NCBI GenBank assembly: GCA_020137815.1
Contig: CM035358.1
Span: forward strand, 6,274,344-6,338,343
DNA from: Hormiphora californensis
Lineage: Eukaryota > Ctenophora > Tentaculata > Cydippida > Pleurobrachiidae
DNA length: 64,000 nt
Reading direction: 5' to 3'
Part shown: piece by piece, positions 54,430 through 64,000 of the stretch
Layout: every line of letters begins with the position of its first letter
Position numbering within the stretch: position 1 is the stretch's first letter
The notes under the pieces: model-generated
Told to the model about the DNA's origin: nothing
Database searches by the model: none
What the model saw: only the letters and a program-made list of their open reading frames with translations
Made by a program: the position numbers and the translations under genes

Positions 54430-56210
54430 TGTTGATGTGTTTAAAAAAACCATATTTTGTCTCTTTCACCAATGAATTTCTGAGTTTTTCTTTTCCCCCC
54501 CCCCCCAAATTTTATCACAAAAAAGTTTTTCCTTTTGTGATCAATCCACAGATTCCCCAATCAGGGAACATGGTTTCAGCTCCCTTTGGTGACCCCAAGA
54601 CCCCCATCAGGGTTTTGACCCGCTACATTTTGGGGAAAGGGGAGTCGCACCGCAAGGGGCCCCCACACCCCCCTTCTTCGCCCCAAAAACAATATTTACA
54701 GGACTGGGTTGCGGGAGGTATACCACAGATTTAAAAAAATGGTTTTGGAAAAAAAAGTACTCTCCCTTTTCCCCTCAGTGTTTTAAAATGGGGGGGTAGG
54801 GGGTTTTGGGGGGATGAAGTTTTATTATTGTTGAGTAAAATATCCCCCCCTTTTCCCCCTAAGCATTTCCCTTACTCCCTTTGGGAAGGGTTTCTAGGGG
54901 GTTTTAAGGAGTAAGGGACCCCAGAAAATTTAAAATTTTCCCCAACATTCAAAAATTTGTGGGAAATCTCAATAAAAATTTACGGACCAATAAGCGGGAA
55001 ATGGGGGGAAAAATCTTTAGTTCGCCCGGCCTTGTGTTCCTTTGGGCACGTTGTGTTTTAAATATGGGATAGTTTTACAATCTGGTTCATTACCCCAACA
55101 ATAACCTAGAGAGAGAGGACGATAATTACGCATGTAAAGTTAGTGATTTTTAATAATCATTTAAAAATGGGAAACGGTTTATAATTTTTTGATGGGGCCC
55201 AAAAAAAAAAGATAGATAGGGTATATGGATCTTAAAAAGGGACCGTAGGGTTTAAAAGGGTTTTTAAATACTGTAAAAGAAAAATAAAACCTGTGAATGG
55301 AGCCCTGGTTTCCAAAATGTTGTTTGTGGCCCCGAGGGGGGGAAAAAAGAAAAAATCGGGCCCCTCCGGGGGGAATAACCGGGGGGAAGGAACATTTCGG
55401 TGGGGAAAAAAAAATATTTTACACTCCCAAAAAAAAGGGAAAGGGTTTTGGGGAAGTTTTTGGGAAAAAAGCTTTTAAAATCCTGTGAAGCCTCCAAACA
55501 AGAAAGATGTGGTTTTTAATTTGCCTAATTTGATGCGTTTCATGTGAGAGTTGGGGTGAAAAAAGGTTTTAAAAGGGGGGGTTTAATTTAGATCCAATCG
55601 CTTTCTTGTCCTTTTTTTCAAAACCGGGTTTTAAAATTTGGGGTTTTTTGAAAACCCCGGGGAAAAAGGCCTTTTTTTTTACCCTCCCCAGTTGTAATCG
55701 CCCAAAATCAAAAAGGGAAAAGGGGGTTAAAATTCATACGGAAACATTTTCGAATCTGTAAAAGGTTAGAGAGTTCCAAAAATGGTTGCTTTTTAAAGAT
55801 AAAATTTATTTTTGAAATATTTAAAAAAAGGCCCAAAGAATTTCCAAAGTTTGTACTGAGGATACTTTTTTGGGAAATTTGGGGGGGAATGGGCGAAAGG
55901 CCCCCCGGCAGGGGGGCAGCCCGGCCCGTTTCCTTTAATTATGTGGGAAAACCCGGACCTTTTGGTGCAGGGGCTCAGGGGGGTTGGCAATTTGGGAATG
56001 CTACCGTCCGGGAAAAAGGCAGCATTTACAAAAAACTTTTTAAAGGGTGAAAAAAAAAAATCGGGAAAAAGGGAAAAAAAAAAAATTAAAAAAATTTTAA
56101 AAATTAATGGAAAAGTGCGGGGGGTGTGTTTTATGAGCAAAGCGGAAAATAAAATGTTCGCGCCGTACGTTTATTTATTGATTATTTGGTGAGCGCGCGC
56201 GAGACTGAGC
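54430..56210. other. Low-quality, homopolymer-rich sequence patch
   Basis: Dense runs of A, G, C and T of 3-10 bases replace normal composition from about 54,430 to 56,210. No reading frame or splice structure here is credible. It ends at the scaffold gap neighbourhood. Confidence 0.65.
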
Positions 56211-56400
56211 TTTTGATTTTAATTTTGGTGATCAAAATAATTTATCAGATTTTGTGAAAAATTTGGCATGCGCTGCCTGGCTGACTGGCTTGCAGACTGC
56301 AGTGGGTACTGGGCACTGCTAAAAGTACTCTGTAGTTTTCACTTCAATGCCTCTGACGGCCAAACAGCTTTAGCTAAGTCAAAAATAATTTGGCAGCTTT

Positions 56401-56500
56401 NNNNNNNNNNNNNNNNNNNNNNNNNNNNNNNNNNNNNNNNNNNNNNNNNNNNNNNNNNNNNNNNNNNNNNNNNNNNNNNNNNNNNNNNNNNNNNNNNNNN
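56401..56500. other. Assembly gap (100 N)
   Basis: Exactly 100 unknown bases, the usual placeholder for a gap of unknown size. The right flank (56,501-56,600) is G/A-rich and damaged-looking. Confidence 0.99.
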
Positions 56501-56940
56501 GAAAAGGGGAAAAAGAGATGGGAAAAGGGCAGGGGAGAGAGAAGGGGGGAAAGAGAGGGGGAAAAAAGAGAGAGGGGAAAGAAAGAGAGAAAAACCAAAA
56601 AACACTAGTTCCCTAATTTAACGATTTTTTCTCCTTTTCCCTTTAAAATTACCCTTTCTTAACTCCCGTTCCAGAGGGTTGGGGCTTCTTTTCCAGATAG
56701 TTTTAGGGGGGGTCTTTTGCCCCCCGCCCCATATTTTTTAAATTCCCTTTATAATTTTTCTCCTACTTTAAACTCTAATGGGTACTTGGGTTAACCTCCC
56801 TTTTATGTACATTGTTCTCCCTCCCCTTTTTACTCCCAGCCCCCCGGGGCCCCAGACCCAAACAGACCCGGGGCTCGGGGATTTAACCCTGTTTCCACAT
56901 GGGACCTTACGGCCCCCATGGGGGAGGGGTGCTTTTTGTG
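56501..56940. other. Low-quality patch after the gap
   Basis: Same homopolymer-expanded texture as 54.4-56.2 kb; no gene can be called. Confidence 0.55.
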
Positions 56941-56943
56941 GAC

Positions 56944-56944
<1 letters not shown>

Positions 56945-57028
<84 letters not shown>

Positions 57029-57042
57029 GATAGAGAGAGACA
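56945..57042. repeat. (GA)n microsatellite
   Basis: Nearly pure GA for about 95 bp with two GATA variants at the end. Confidence 0.95.
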
Positions 57043-57870
57043 TGTAGAAGAGTTAGATGAAGTTAGGGGGGTAAATATTCTGCAGATAAAGTTTAGTGGG
57101 TCCTTCTCCCTATTTGACTTCCTTGGTCTCCCCTTCTTGTTATGTCTGCCTATTTCATGTTTCATCCCATTTGAATTCAGTGCCCCACATTCGACCTATG
57201 AAGTGACTAATGACTTCACGTGTACTTCCATGCTTCGTCCCTCCTCGTCCTTCATGAACCGGTGCAACACAGTTCTAGAGATCGTTTCGGGTCAGGGCTT
57301 GTATGGCTCACACTACATTTTATTTCATGTAAATTTTCAAATAAATGTACTGAATTGTTAAATGTGAGAGCTGGATTGAACAAGGGATGTGTTTAGAGTG
57401 TGACAGAAAAGAGAAATCAGTCACGTGACTAGCTCCCTTCATTGTCATTGGTCAGCTTCATAGTCTCATTGGTTCAACTCTAGAACTAATTGAATGCCAT
57501 TGTTTGGCCATTACATCTCATATTGTGTCGTGGAGTCGCCAAATTAAACCAAATTGTGACCGCCACCATGTACTGCACAGACTGCTATTATACACAAAGG
57601 GGGAGCTGGAGGTCTGGGTATTATATTCTGTTTAGTGGGAAGAGAAATATTAAGATCAGAGAGAAATATAGAGAGAGAAGTATATATATATAGAGAGAGA
57701 GAGAGAGAGGATGTTGAAAGTACAGTTTAGTAGCTGCTAAAACACACCTCCCCACACTTGACTAGTGATCCCAATACTATGAGATACACACACACACGTC
57801 ACACGTGTGCCCGTTCCTATTGAATATGGATATGAGACGCCCTCCCTCAGCCCTCATCTCTCGCTTCATC
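57043..57870. other. Stretch without a recognised gene
   Basis: Normal-looking composition but no exon pair could be supported. Short GA and AC repeats occur at 57,660-57,710 and 57,787-57,800. Confidence 0.4.
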
Positions 57871-57871
57871 C

Positions 57872-57988
<117 letters not shown>

Positions 57989-59027
57989 CACCACCACCCC
58001 TTCAACCACTGTCAGTCCGTGTAACATGGGGGTCCGGGGGGGGGGGGGGGGGGGGTACACTCACACACACTCTTTCAAATAATATATTCCCGGCGGTGTG
58101 TTCCATTGTTTCGGCGTTGTTCCATTGTTGCCTCATTACGTGTGTGAGGCCCTCCGTTTCTATACAACTTCTCCGGGGGGTGGTTGAGCTGTTTTGTTCC
58201 AAAAACAATGTCCTTACTTTGATTAGAACGATCTTCCTCTTTTGTGTTTTTCGCCCAGCCGGCAAAACTTATTTTCTCTCTTTCTTTATTCTCCTTCTCT
58301 CCTTCTATCTTTCTTTATTTTCCTTCGTCTCTCCGTTTGTCTACGCGGTGTGTTTATCACCCCTCTCTGCTCTCTTTCTCTCTCTTTCTCTCTCTTTCTG
58401 ATTCCTATGCTGTCCATCAAAGTCGCGTCTTTTTCTATGAACGGCTTTGCATATAATCCTCTTGCTATGGATAGGATATTCATTACAAGCTCTAAATTCC
58501 ATTCCATGGTTTTATGAAGGAGCTCACATTTCACATACATTGTCATGTTGGTTTTATAAAGGAGCAAAATGCGATGTTTTATTGCAGCTAAACCTAACTA
58601 ACACGATTATAAATGATAAACTCTGGGTATTATCCATTCCCGTTTTTTTTCTATCCCTCCATCACTGATTCGTGCTGGTAGACCTCGAAAACGAATTATA
58701 CCGGATAATAATCACAGAACTGATACTTCATGAGTCATGGTGCCTCGGAGGGAGACAAAATGGGGGAGAGAGAGAATTCTTGTCGTATTGGGATATATTT
58801 TGGTAACTTTTCTCTCGACGGTGAAGTGAATGGATAAATAAGGAGTGAGTAATTGAAACAATGAATATTTTAGCAAAAAGGAGAAAATATATCGATGAGG
58901 GCCAGGGAGGGGGGGTTCTAAAACAAGAGAGCTATATATCCGAGAGGTATCAATATTATTATTAAACTCGCATCCTTGGCTCCAAGAGAGCCCTCAACTT
59001 GGGGTACCATTATTAATATATTATACT

Positions 59028-59690
59028 AGTAAACCCGTTCGCCCTACGGGCGAATTTCGGGGAAATGGTATTGGTAGCTGGAATAGGGAACACTGACATC
59101 ATCAGTCTAACTAATGACATGCACTATCCCATCTTAAGTAACGGTACCTTAGAAGGAGCTCAGGCGGGATCGCTGCGAGTTTCTGGTTTCAGAACGTCAA
59201 ATGATGATCCGGCGATCAAAGTTATAAAAGAACTTACTATTTCGTCTGCTTGCAGTATTCATCTGCCTTAATCTCTGAGATTGATCATCGGTTCTGTTTA
59301 ACCTCTAACGTCTTGTTCGTTCTCTCTGCACTTCTTTTGGTGATGCTGCATTTGAACCCCTCAGTGTATGGAAAAGTAGAGAATAGCGGTGAGATCTTGC
59401 GTGAATAACTCCAATTGTCGCTGTCGTATATCAAGAGTTGTTGAAGAGAGCATATAATTAGCTGGAACAGTGAAACAGACTAAAGCAAGATCAAATGCAC
59501 GTGCACGTGCAGTATAACAGTAGCAACCATGCCATTGGCAACGGCTCCGACTCCTGGCCCCACTCCAATAGTACTCCACAGTTCACCTCTAGGCTCTAAA
59601 CCTGCACGTGCTAAATGCCATATAAGGTAAAAAACGTTACACTGGATTTCCCTATTTGCTTTAATAATAGTATGATTCTGCATGGTAAAT
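59028..59690. repeat. Dispersed repeat C, copy 2
   Basis: Reverse-complement match to 41,260-42,766 without the internal insertion. It begins ACTAGTAAACCC then the palindrome TTCGCCCTACGGGCGAA and ends near TTAATAATAGTATGATT. CACGTGCACGTGCA sits inside. No coding frame is conserved between the copies. Confidence 0.75.
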
Positions 59691-60009
59691 TATATTGGCT
59701 ATAGGGTCATCGTGAGGGCACCTTATTACGGACCCCGGGGTTTTGAGAGGGAGAGGATTGGATTGTGAGGTGTGAGGTTTGGGTCGTGAAATGTGAGGTT
59801 TGTGATATTATAGAACATGCTATACCCTACTACTGCTGATGCTGCACAGTAACCCATGTTGTTATGAAACTGAATAGCATGTTTCTCTATTCCCCCGAGG
59901 GTTCAGTATCAGTACACTGAGTGCAGTGCTCAAACTGCAGGGGGTTACTGGGGGAGTGGGGCGGTACACTGAGTGCACTCGAACACTCCGAGAAAGTGGA
60001 GTGGGGGAA

Positions 60010-60735
60010 TTCCCGGTTGTTTAAAAATTTTTTTTTTAAAATAATAAGATCAGATAACTAGCTCCCCGCTTCCCTATTCTTTCAAACTTAACCTTCCTTC
60101 TTTTTTTAATTTTTTTCCCCAAATTCGTGGGAAAAATTACTTTAAATTCCTTCTGCCCTTTTTTTTTATTTGATTTTTTTCTTCTTCTTTTTCTTTTTTC
60201 TCTTTTTCTTTTCCCCTTTTAAAAAAAGGGGTTATTTAATTGGGGGTTATTGGTTAAATTTTGGGGTTAAATTTGGGGTTGTTAATTGGGGTTTTTTTAT
60301 TTTATTTTTTAAAAGTTTTTTATTTTTTTTATTTTTTCTGTTTTTTTTTTTTTTTTTTTTTTTATGGGGGTTTTTTTCGGGAAAAGAATTTTTCCTCTGC
60401 CTGGTAATTTTTTTTCCTTTCCTTAGACGTCCTTTTTAATTTGCCTTTCCCCAAAAAAATGCCTGAAAAACTGGGTTAGGCAAATAGGGGTTTTTTAGGG
60501 CCCCCTTTTTCCCCTCGCGCTCCTTGTTCTGTTTTTTTCTCGTTTCCTCTTTTCCCCTTTTCGCGTTTTTGTCTCTCATTCCCCTTCCTCCTTTCTCTCT
60601 CTCTCTTTCCCCCTTCTTTCTATATTTAACTTCCGTTTCTTTTCTCCTCGTAAATTCCTTGTCCTTCCCCTGTTCCTTTTTTTTTTTTTGTAAAACCCCC
60701 CCAAAAATTTTTTCTTTCTATTGTTTTCTTATGAC
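60010..60735. other. Low-quality, homopolymer-rich sequence patch
   Basis: T-, G- and A-runs dominate; texture as at 25.6-27.3 and 54.4-56.2 kb. The Phe-rich frames are artefacts. Confidence 0.6.
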
Positions 60736-61370
60736 AAACTTAACCTTCTTTTTTACATTTTTGTGGTCACAGTATGTGTCGGAACATATTACTTTAGTAA
60801 ATTCCTTCTTGGCACGCGTATATTATATGTGATATTTGATCTGATCTTCAGTTCTATGAGCTAGGGTAACTCATTTTACTCATTTTGGTGCTCCATTACC
60901 CCCTTATTACCACACACACAGAATGGTCCGTATAGAGAGTAAAGCTGGGTTGTTATTACCGCGATAGTAGACGGAGGGTTGTTAATTAGGGGTTGTTAAT
61001 TAGGGGGTTGTTAATTATTAGTAGGAGCTACAACTGTGGGAAGGGTAGTATATGTATATTTTATAAGTTCTCATGGTAGTTCCATGCTTTATGTCTAGAT
61101 ATTTGTGAGATTGTCTGTCTATTTTAATGCCCTGATTCCCTCCTGATATTGTAAATAGATCGGTTTGGCCTCCTTTAGTGAGTCCTGGAGATATACCGCA
61201 TCGGTTTAGTCACGACGTAGTCTGGGAAGCAGACGACCCGATGTGCTGCTGCTAGGAGCAGTCGAGATCTAGCCTAACGGCGAGAGATAGCAGAAGGAAC
61301 ATAGCGTCTGAGGGAGCGCCTAGAACATAGAGCGTGAGAAGCTCTGCCGTCTCTCTCCCTCTCGCTCTCC

Positions 61371-61372
<2 letters not shown>
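60736..61372. other. Stretch without a recognised gene
   Basis: Contains a short 'gttgttaattaggg' tandem (60,978-61,018). Otherwise nothing was recognised. Confidence 0.4.
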
Positions 61373-61462
<90 letters not shown>

Positions 61463-61509
61463 CTCTCTCTCTCTCTCTCTCTCCCTCTCTCTCTCTCTCT
61501 CCCTCTCTG
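61373..61509. repeat. (CT)n microsatellite
   Basis: About 130 bp of CT with GCCT and CCCT variants. Confidence 0.95.
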
Positions 61510-61713
61510 ATAATTGTAACATTACCAAGTTATCTATTGTACTCCCTGCGTGGGAAGAAATGCAGGAGTGATGTCCGTCAGGGTGTATCGTGATGTGTTG
61601 AGAGAGATAGGGAGTGGGAAAGATAGGTAGAGGTAAACTGCCACACGAATTGTCAGTTTCATAGTGGCTACATTAGTGGCTAAATTAGTGGCTCAAGAGC
61701 TCTTAGTCAATAC

Positions 61714-63143
61714 GGGGGGGGGGCCCGCGTATTAAAATGTCCTTTAATGTCCCTCGATTTTTGGGTCATTAAATTGCCCGGGGTAATTTGGGACATTAAA
61801 AGACATTTAAGGACATTAAAGGACATTAAAGGACAAGAAATTTTAACTTCCAAAAACCATTTCACAATGTGTTACCAAACATTTCTACCGCCAATGTACT
61901 GTCTGGCGCCGCGACCCATCTGAGCGCACTGTCGAGAATCAAATTGGGGTCTGGCGCCGCCAGACAGCCAATGTACTACTAAAGGTCCCATCTTTCGATT
62001 CCAATGAATGTTCATAAATGTTCAGTGGTGATTGGGCTTGCTTTTGCGTGGGACGTGGGTGCGGTACCTTTTTTAAATGTACATATTTCTAGCCTAGACG
62101 ATATCACAAAATCATCTTATGAAACGAGTAGAGAAGACACCGAAGTCATAAAAGTGAGAGAGAACAGCTCCGATTTTGATGAAAATTGGTCAGAATAGTG
62201 TTTGGTGTCTAAATTTTAGTGCTCAAATCCTAAATTTACGATTTTTAGGTTTTTTTAGGTTTTTGTTTTTGCTTTTATGGGTTTCAGGAACGTCCTAGAA
62301 CAAAATGGATAGAACCATCTTTCTCGGCGTGAAATTCTGCATCGATTTTAGTGGCTATAAACCTTTCTATGACGTAAGGTTCCGAAGCCATCCCAAAAAA
62401 TCGCAAACGGGTACATGTTATAGGGGCGGGTACATGTTTTAGGCTAACGGGCAAACCTCTTGTCAGAATACCATCTTATAGGGTGTCAATCGACGTTTAT
62501 TGATGAGGAAATCATTTTAGTGAAAACCATTTTGATCTGCGATGTCTGTGTAACGAATAAAACCTAAAAAACCTTACCACTATAACTTCTGAACCTTACG
62601 TCATAGAAAGGTTTAAAGCGACTATAATCGATGCAGAATTTCACGCAGAGAAAGATGGTTCTATTCATTCTTTTATAGGACGTTTCCGAAACCCATAAAA
62701 GCCAAAAAACCTAAAAAACCTAGAAAAACCTAAATTTAGGATTTGAGCACTTAAAAATTTTTTGACTTCTAATTAGACCCCAAAGACCATTCTGACCAAG
62801 TTTCATCAAAATCGGGGCTATTTTCACTTTAAAACCTTGACATCCAGTCAAAAACTACAAAATTTCCGGGGTTTGTTTAGAGGTACCACGCCACCCTAAA
62901 ATGAGGCTTAATCACCCCAAACATCTATGGTATTGGTTGGAATCGATAGAGGGGACATTAGGGGTAAATATTAAGTGGTTGAAAACACCATTTTAGTTTA
63001 ATAATAGCTGAAAATTCATGTTTCAATTAAATGTCCTTTAATGTCTTTTAATGTCCTTTAATGTCCTTTAATGTCCCAGGGACATTAAAGTCGGACGTGT
63101 TTATTTAGGACATGGATATTAAATTCACGCGGGCCCCCCCCCC
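61714..63143. mobile_element. G-run-ended TIR transposon e3 (non-autonomous, 8-bp TSD)
   Basis: Starts with ten G then CCCGCG and ends with CGCGGG plus ten C (counting the shared C/G), flanked by exact 8-bp repeats GTCAATAC (61,706-61,713 and 63,144-63,151). Subterminal arrays of an 11-bp GGACATTAAA unit stand inverted at the two ends. A second inverted repeat fills the interior (AGAACCATCTTTCTC.GCGTGAAATTCTGC, CCTTTCTATGACGTAAGGTT and complements). It carries a GGCGCC mini-repeat at 61,900-61,968. No transposase frame is present; the 64-codon frame at 62,004 is not convincing. Confidence 0.85.
61900..61968. repeat. GGCGCC palindromic mini-repeat, copy 5 (full length)
   Basis: CTGTCTGGCGCCGCGACCCA..TGAGCGCACTG..GAGAATCAAATTGGGG and TCTGGCGCCGCCAGACAG. 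Both arms are intact. It lies inside transposon e3; CCAATGTACT flanks both sides (61,890-61,899 and 61,968-61,977), a candidate target duplication of about 9-10 bp. Confidence 0.8.
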
Positions 63144-63600
63144 GTCAATACCCATGGCGGAATAGTCCGTAAGTTAGAGCAGCGTTTTCTCCGTATTTTT
63201 TAAGAACGATAAATATATTCTTAATGCATCCCTTTTAGAGATCAGAGACGCTAATGGATGCAAGGAGACAGATTTGTAGAGAGAATTTTAGATGGGAGAA
63301 GGAGAGAACCAATATAATTGAAGTTGAAAGAAGTTGAAATGGATTGAAATATTTATCACGTGACATTTTAAAAAGCGTTCGTCAACCTCAAAAAATGTAA
63401 AACGTCATGAGAGTTAAGAGTATTGTGCTTGAAATGTATATTGGAAAGAGACTAAAAAAGATACCCGAGTGCAAATAATTATCGCCCTTTTTTGATCGAC
63501 ATGGTAGCGGTGGAGCCAGGGAGTCGAGGGTAATGGGTCGTCGATATGCAACTATCCTCTTTGAATATATCCCCTACCTTTCTCTATATGCTTTCTCTCA

Positions 63601-63719
<119 letters not shown>

Positions 63720-63813
63720 TCGGTGTTTCTTTTGCTTTGTTGTTTGTCTGTTTACAATCAAAGTATAGTGCTTGTTACACGCAGCACTTTAGGGGAGTGT
63801 GTCCGAGAGAATG

Positions 63814-63814
<1 letters not shown>

Positions 63815-63882
<68 letters not shown>
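63815..63882. repeat. (GA)n microsatellite
   Basis: Pure GA for about 65 bp, 100 bp downstream of and complementary to the preceding CT tract, so the two could pair as a hairpin. Confidence 0.95.
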
Positions 63883-63884
<2 letters not shown>

Positions 63885-64000
63885 ATAGAGAATGACTGCT
63901 AGATGATTTGTGTGTCTCGATGTGTAACAAATTCTCGACACTCACTCATGATGCATCTTACCATTCTAACTTTTCATGACATCCCGTCTCAGTTGACACC

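Noticed and set aside
62004-62198. 64-codon frame inside transposon e3
   Set aside because: Lies within a non-autonomous element that has no other coding signal; too short and unlike any transposase.

Overview
The window is eukaryotic nuclear DNA from an animal. Every recognised protein except two is split by introns with GT..AG junctions. The set of genes is animal-like: a choline-transporter-like SLC5 protein, a GPCPD1-like phosphodiesterase, XRRA1, the sperm-tail protein STPG1 and a secreted SRCR protein. Short introns, a stand-alone secreted SRCR protein, ciliary/sperm genes and abundant small foldback elements fit a marine non-bilaterian such as a sponge, but that placement is inference; no rRNA, mitochondrial or diagnostic marker is present.

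Layout: 147-3,352 (+) holds the last five exons of an unidentified gene, with two nested G-run transposons in its first visible intron. 4,998-8,571 (-) holds most of an SLC5A7-like transporter. 8.7-19.9 kb has no gene I can support; it holds microsatellites, foldback elements and a 1.57-kb near-perfect inverted repeat (14,008-15,581). 19,972-21,237 (+) is an intronless secreted SRCR gene with a TATA box. 21.4-30.2 kb is a repeat cluster: two copies of one foldback repeat, one of them interrupted by a 1.85-kb TIR transposon with a 9-bp target duplication, and a LINE ORF1-type gene (27,978-28,946, -). 31,278-38,115 (-) is a GPCPD1-like gene. 39.0-40.8 kb (-) carries exons of an unidentified gene. 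43,606-49.9 kb (-) is an XRRA1-like LRR gene. 50,554-54,363 (+) is a candidate cell-cell fusogen of the EFF-1/AFF-1 type whose large first intron holds STPG1 on the other strand. 54.4-64 kb has no convincing gene: poor-quality sequence, a 100-N gap, microsatellites and a third G-run transposon (61,714-63,143).

The main observations are: (1) a family of transposons ending in runs of G, with inverted subterminal short repeats and 8-bp target duplications; (2) a class II-fusexin-like membrane protein gene with a nested sperm-tail gene; (3) minisatellites that repeatedly start at splice junctions; (4) a transposon insertion with its own related empty site 8 kb away. Several coding exons carry single-base frame breaks, mostly at short homopolymers, and four patches look like unpolished consensus, so assembly error must be considered before calling pseudogenes.
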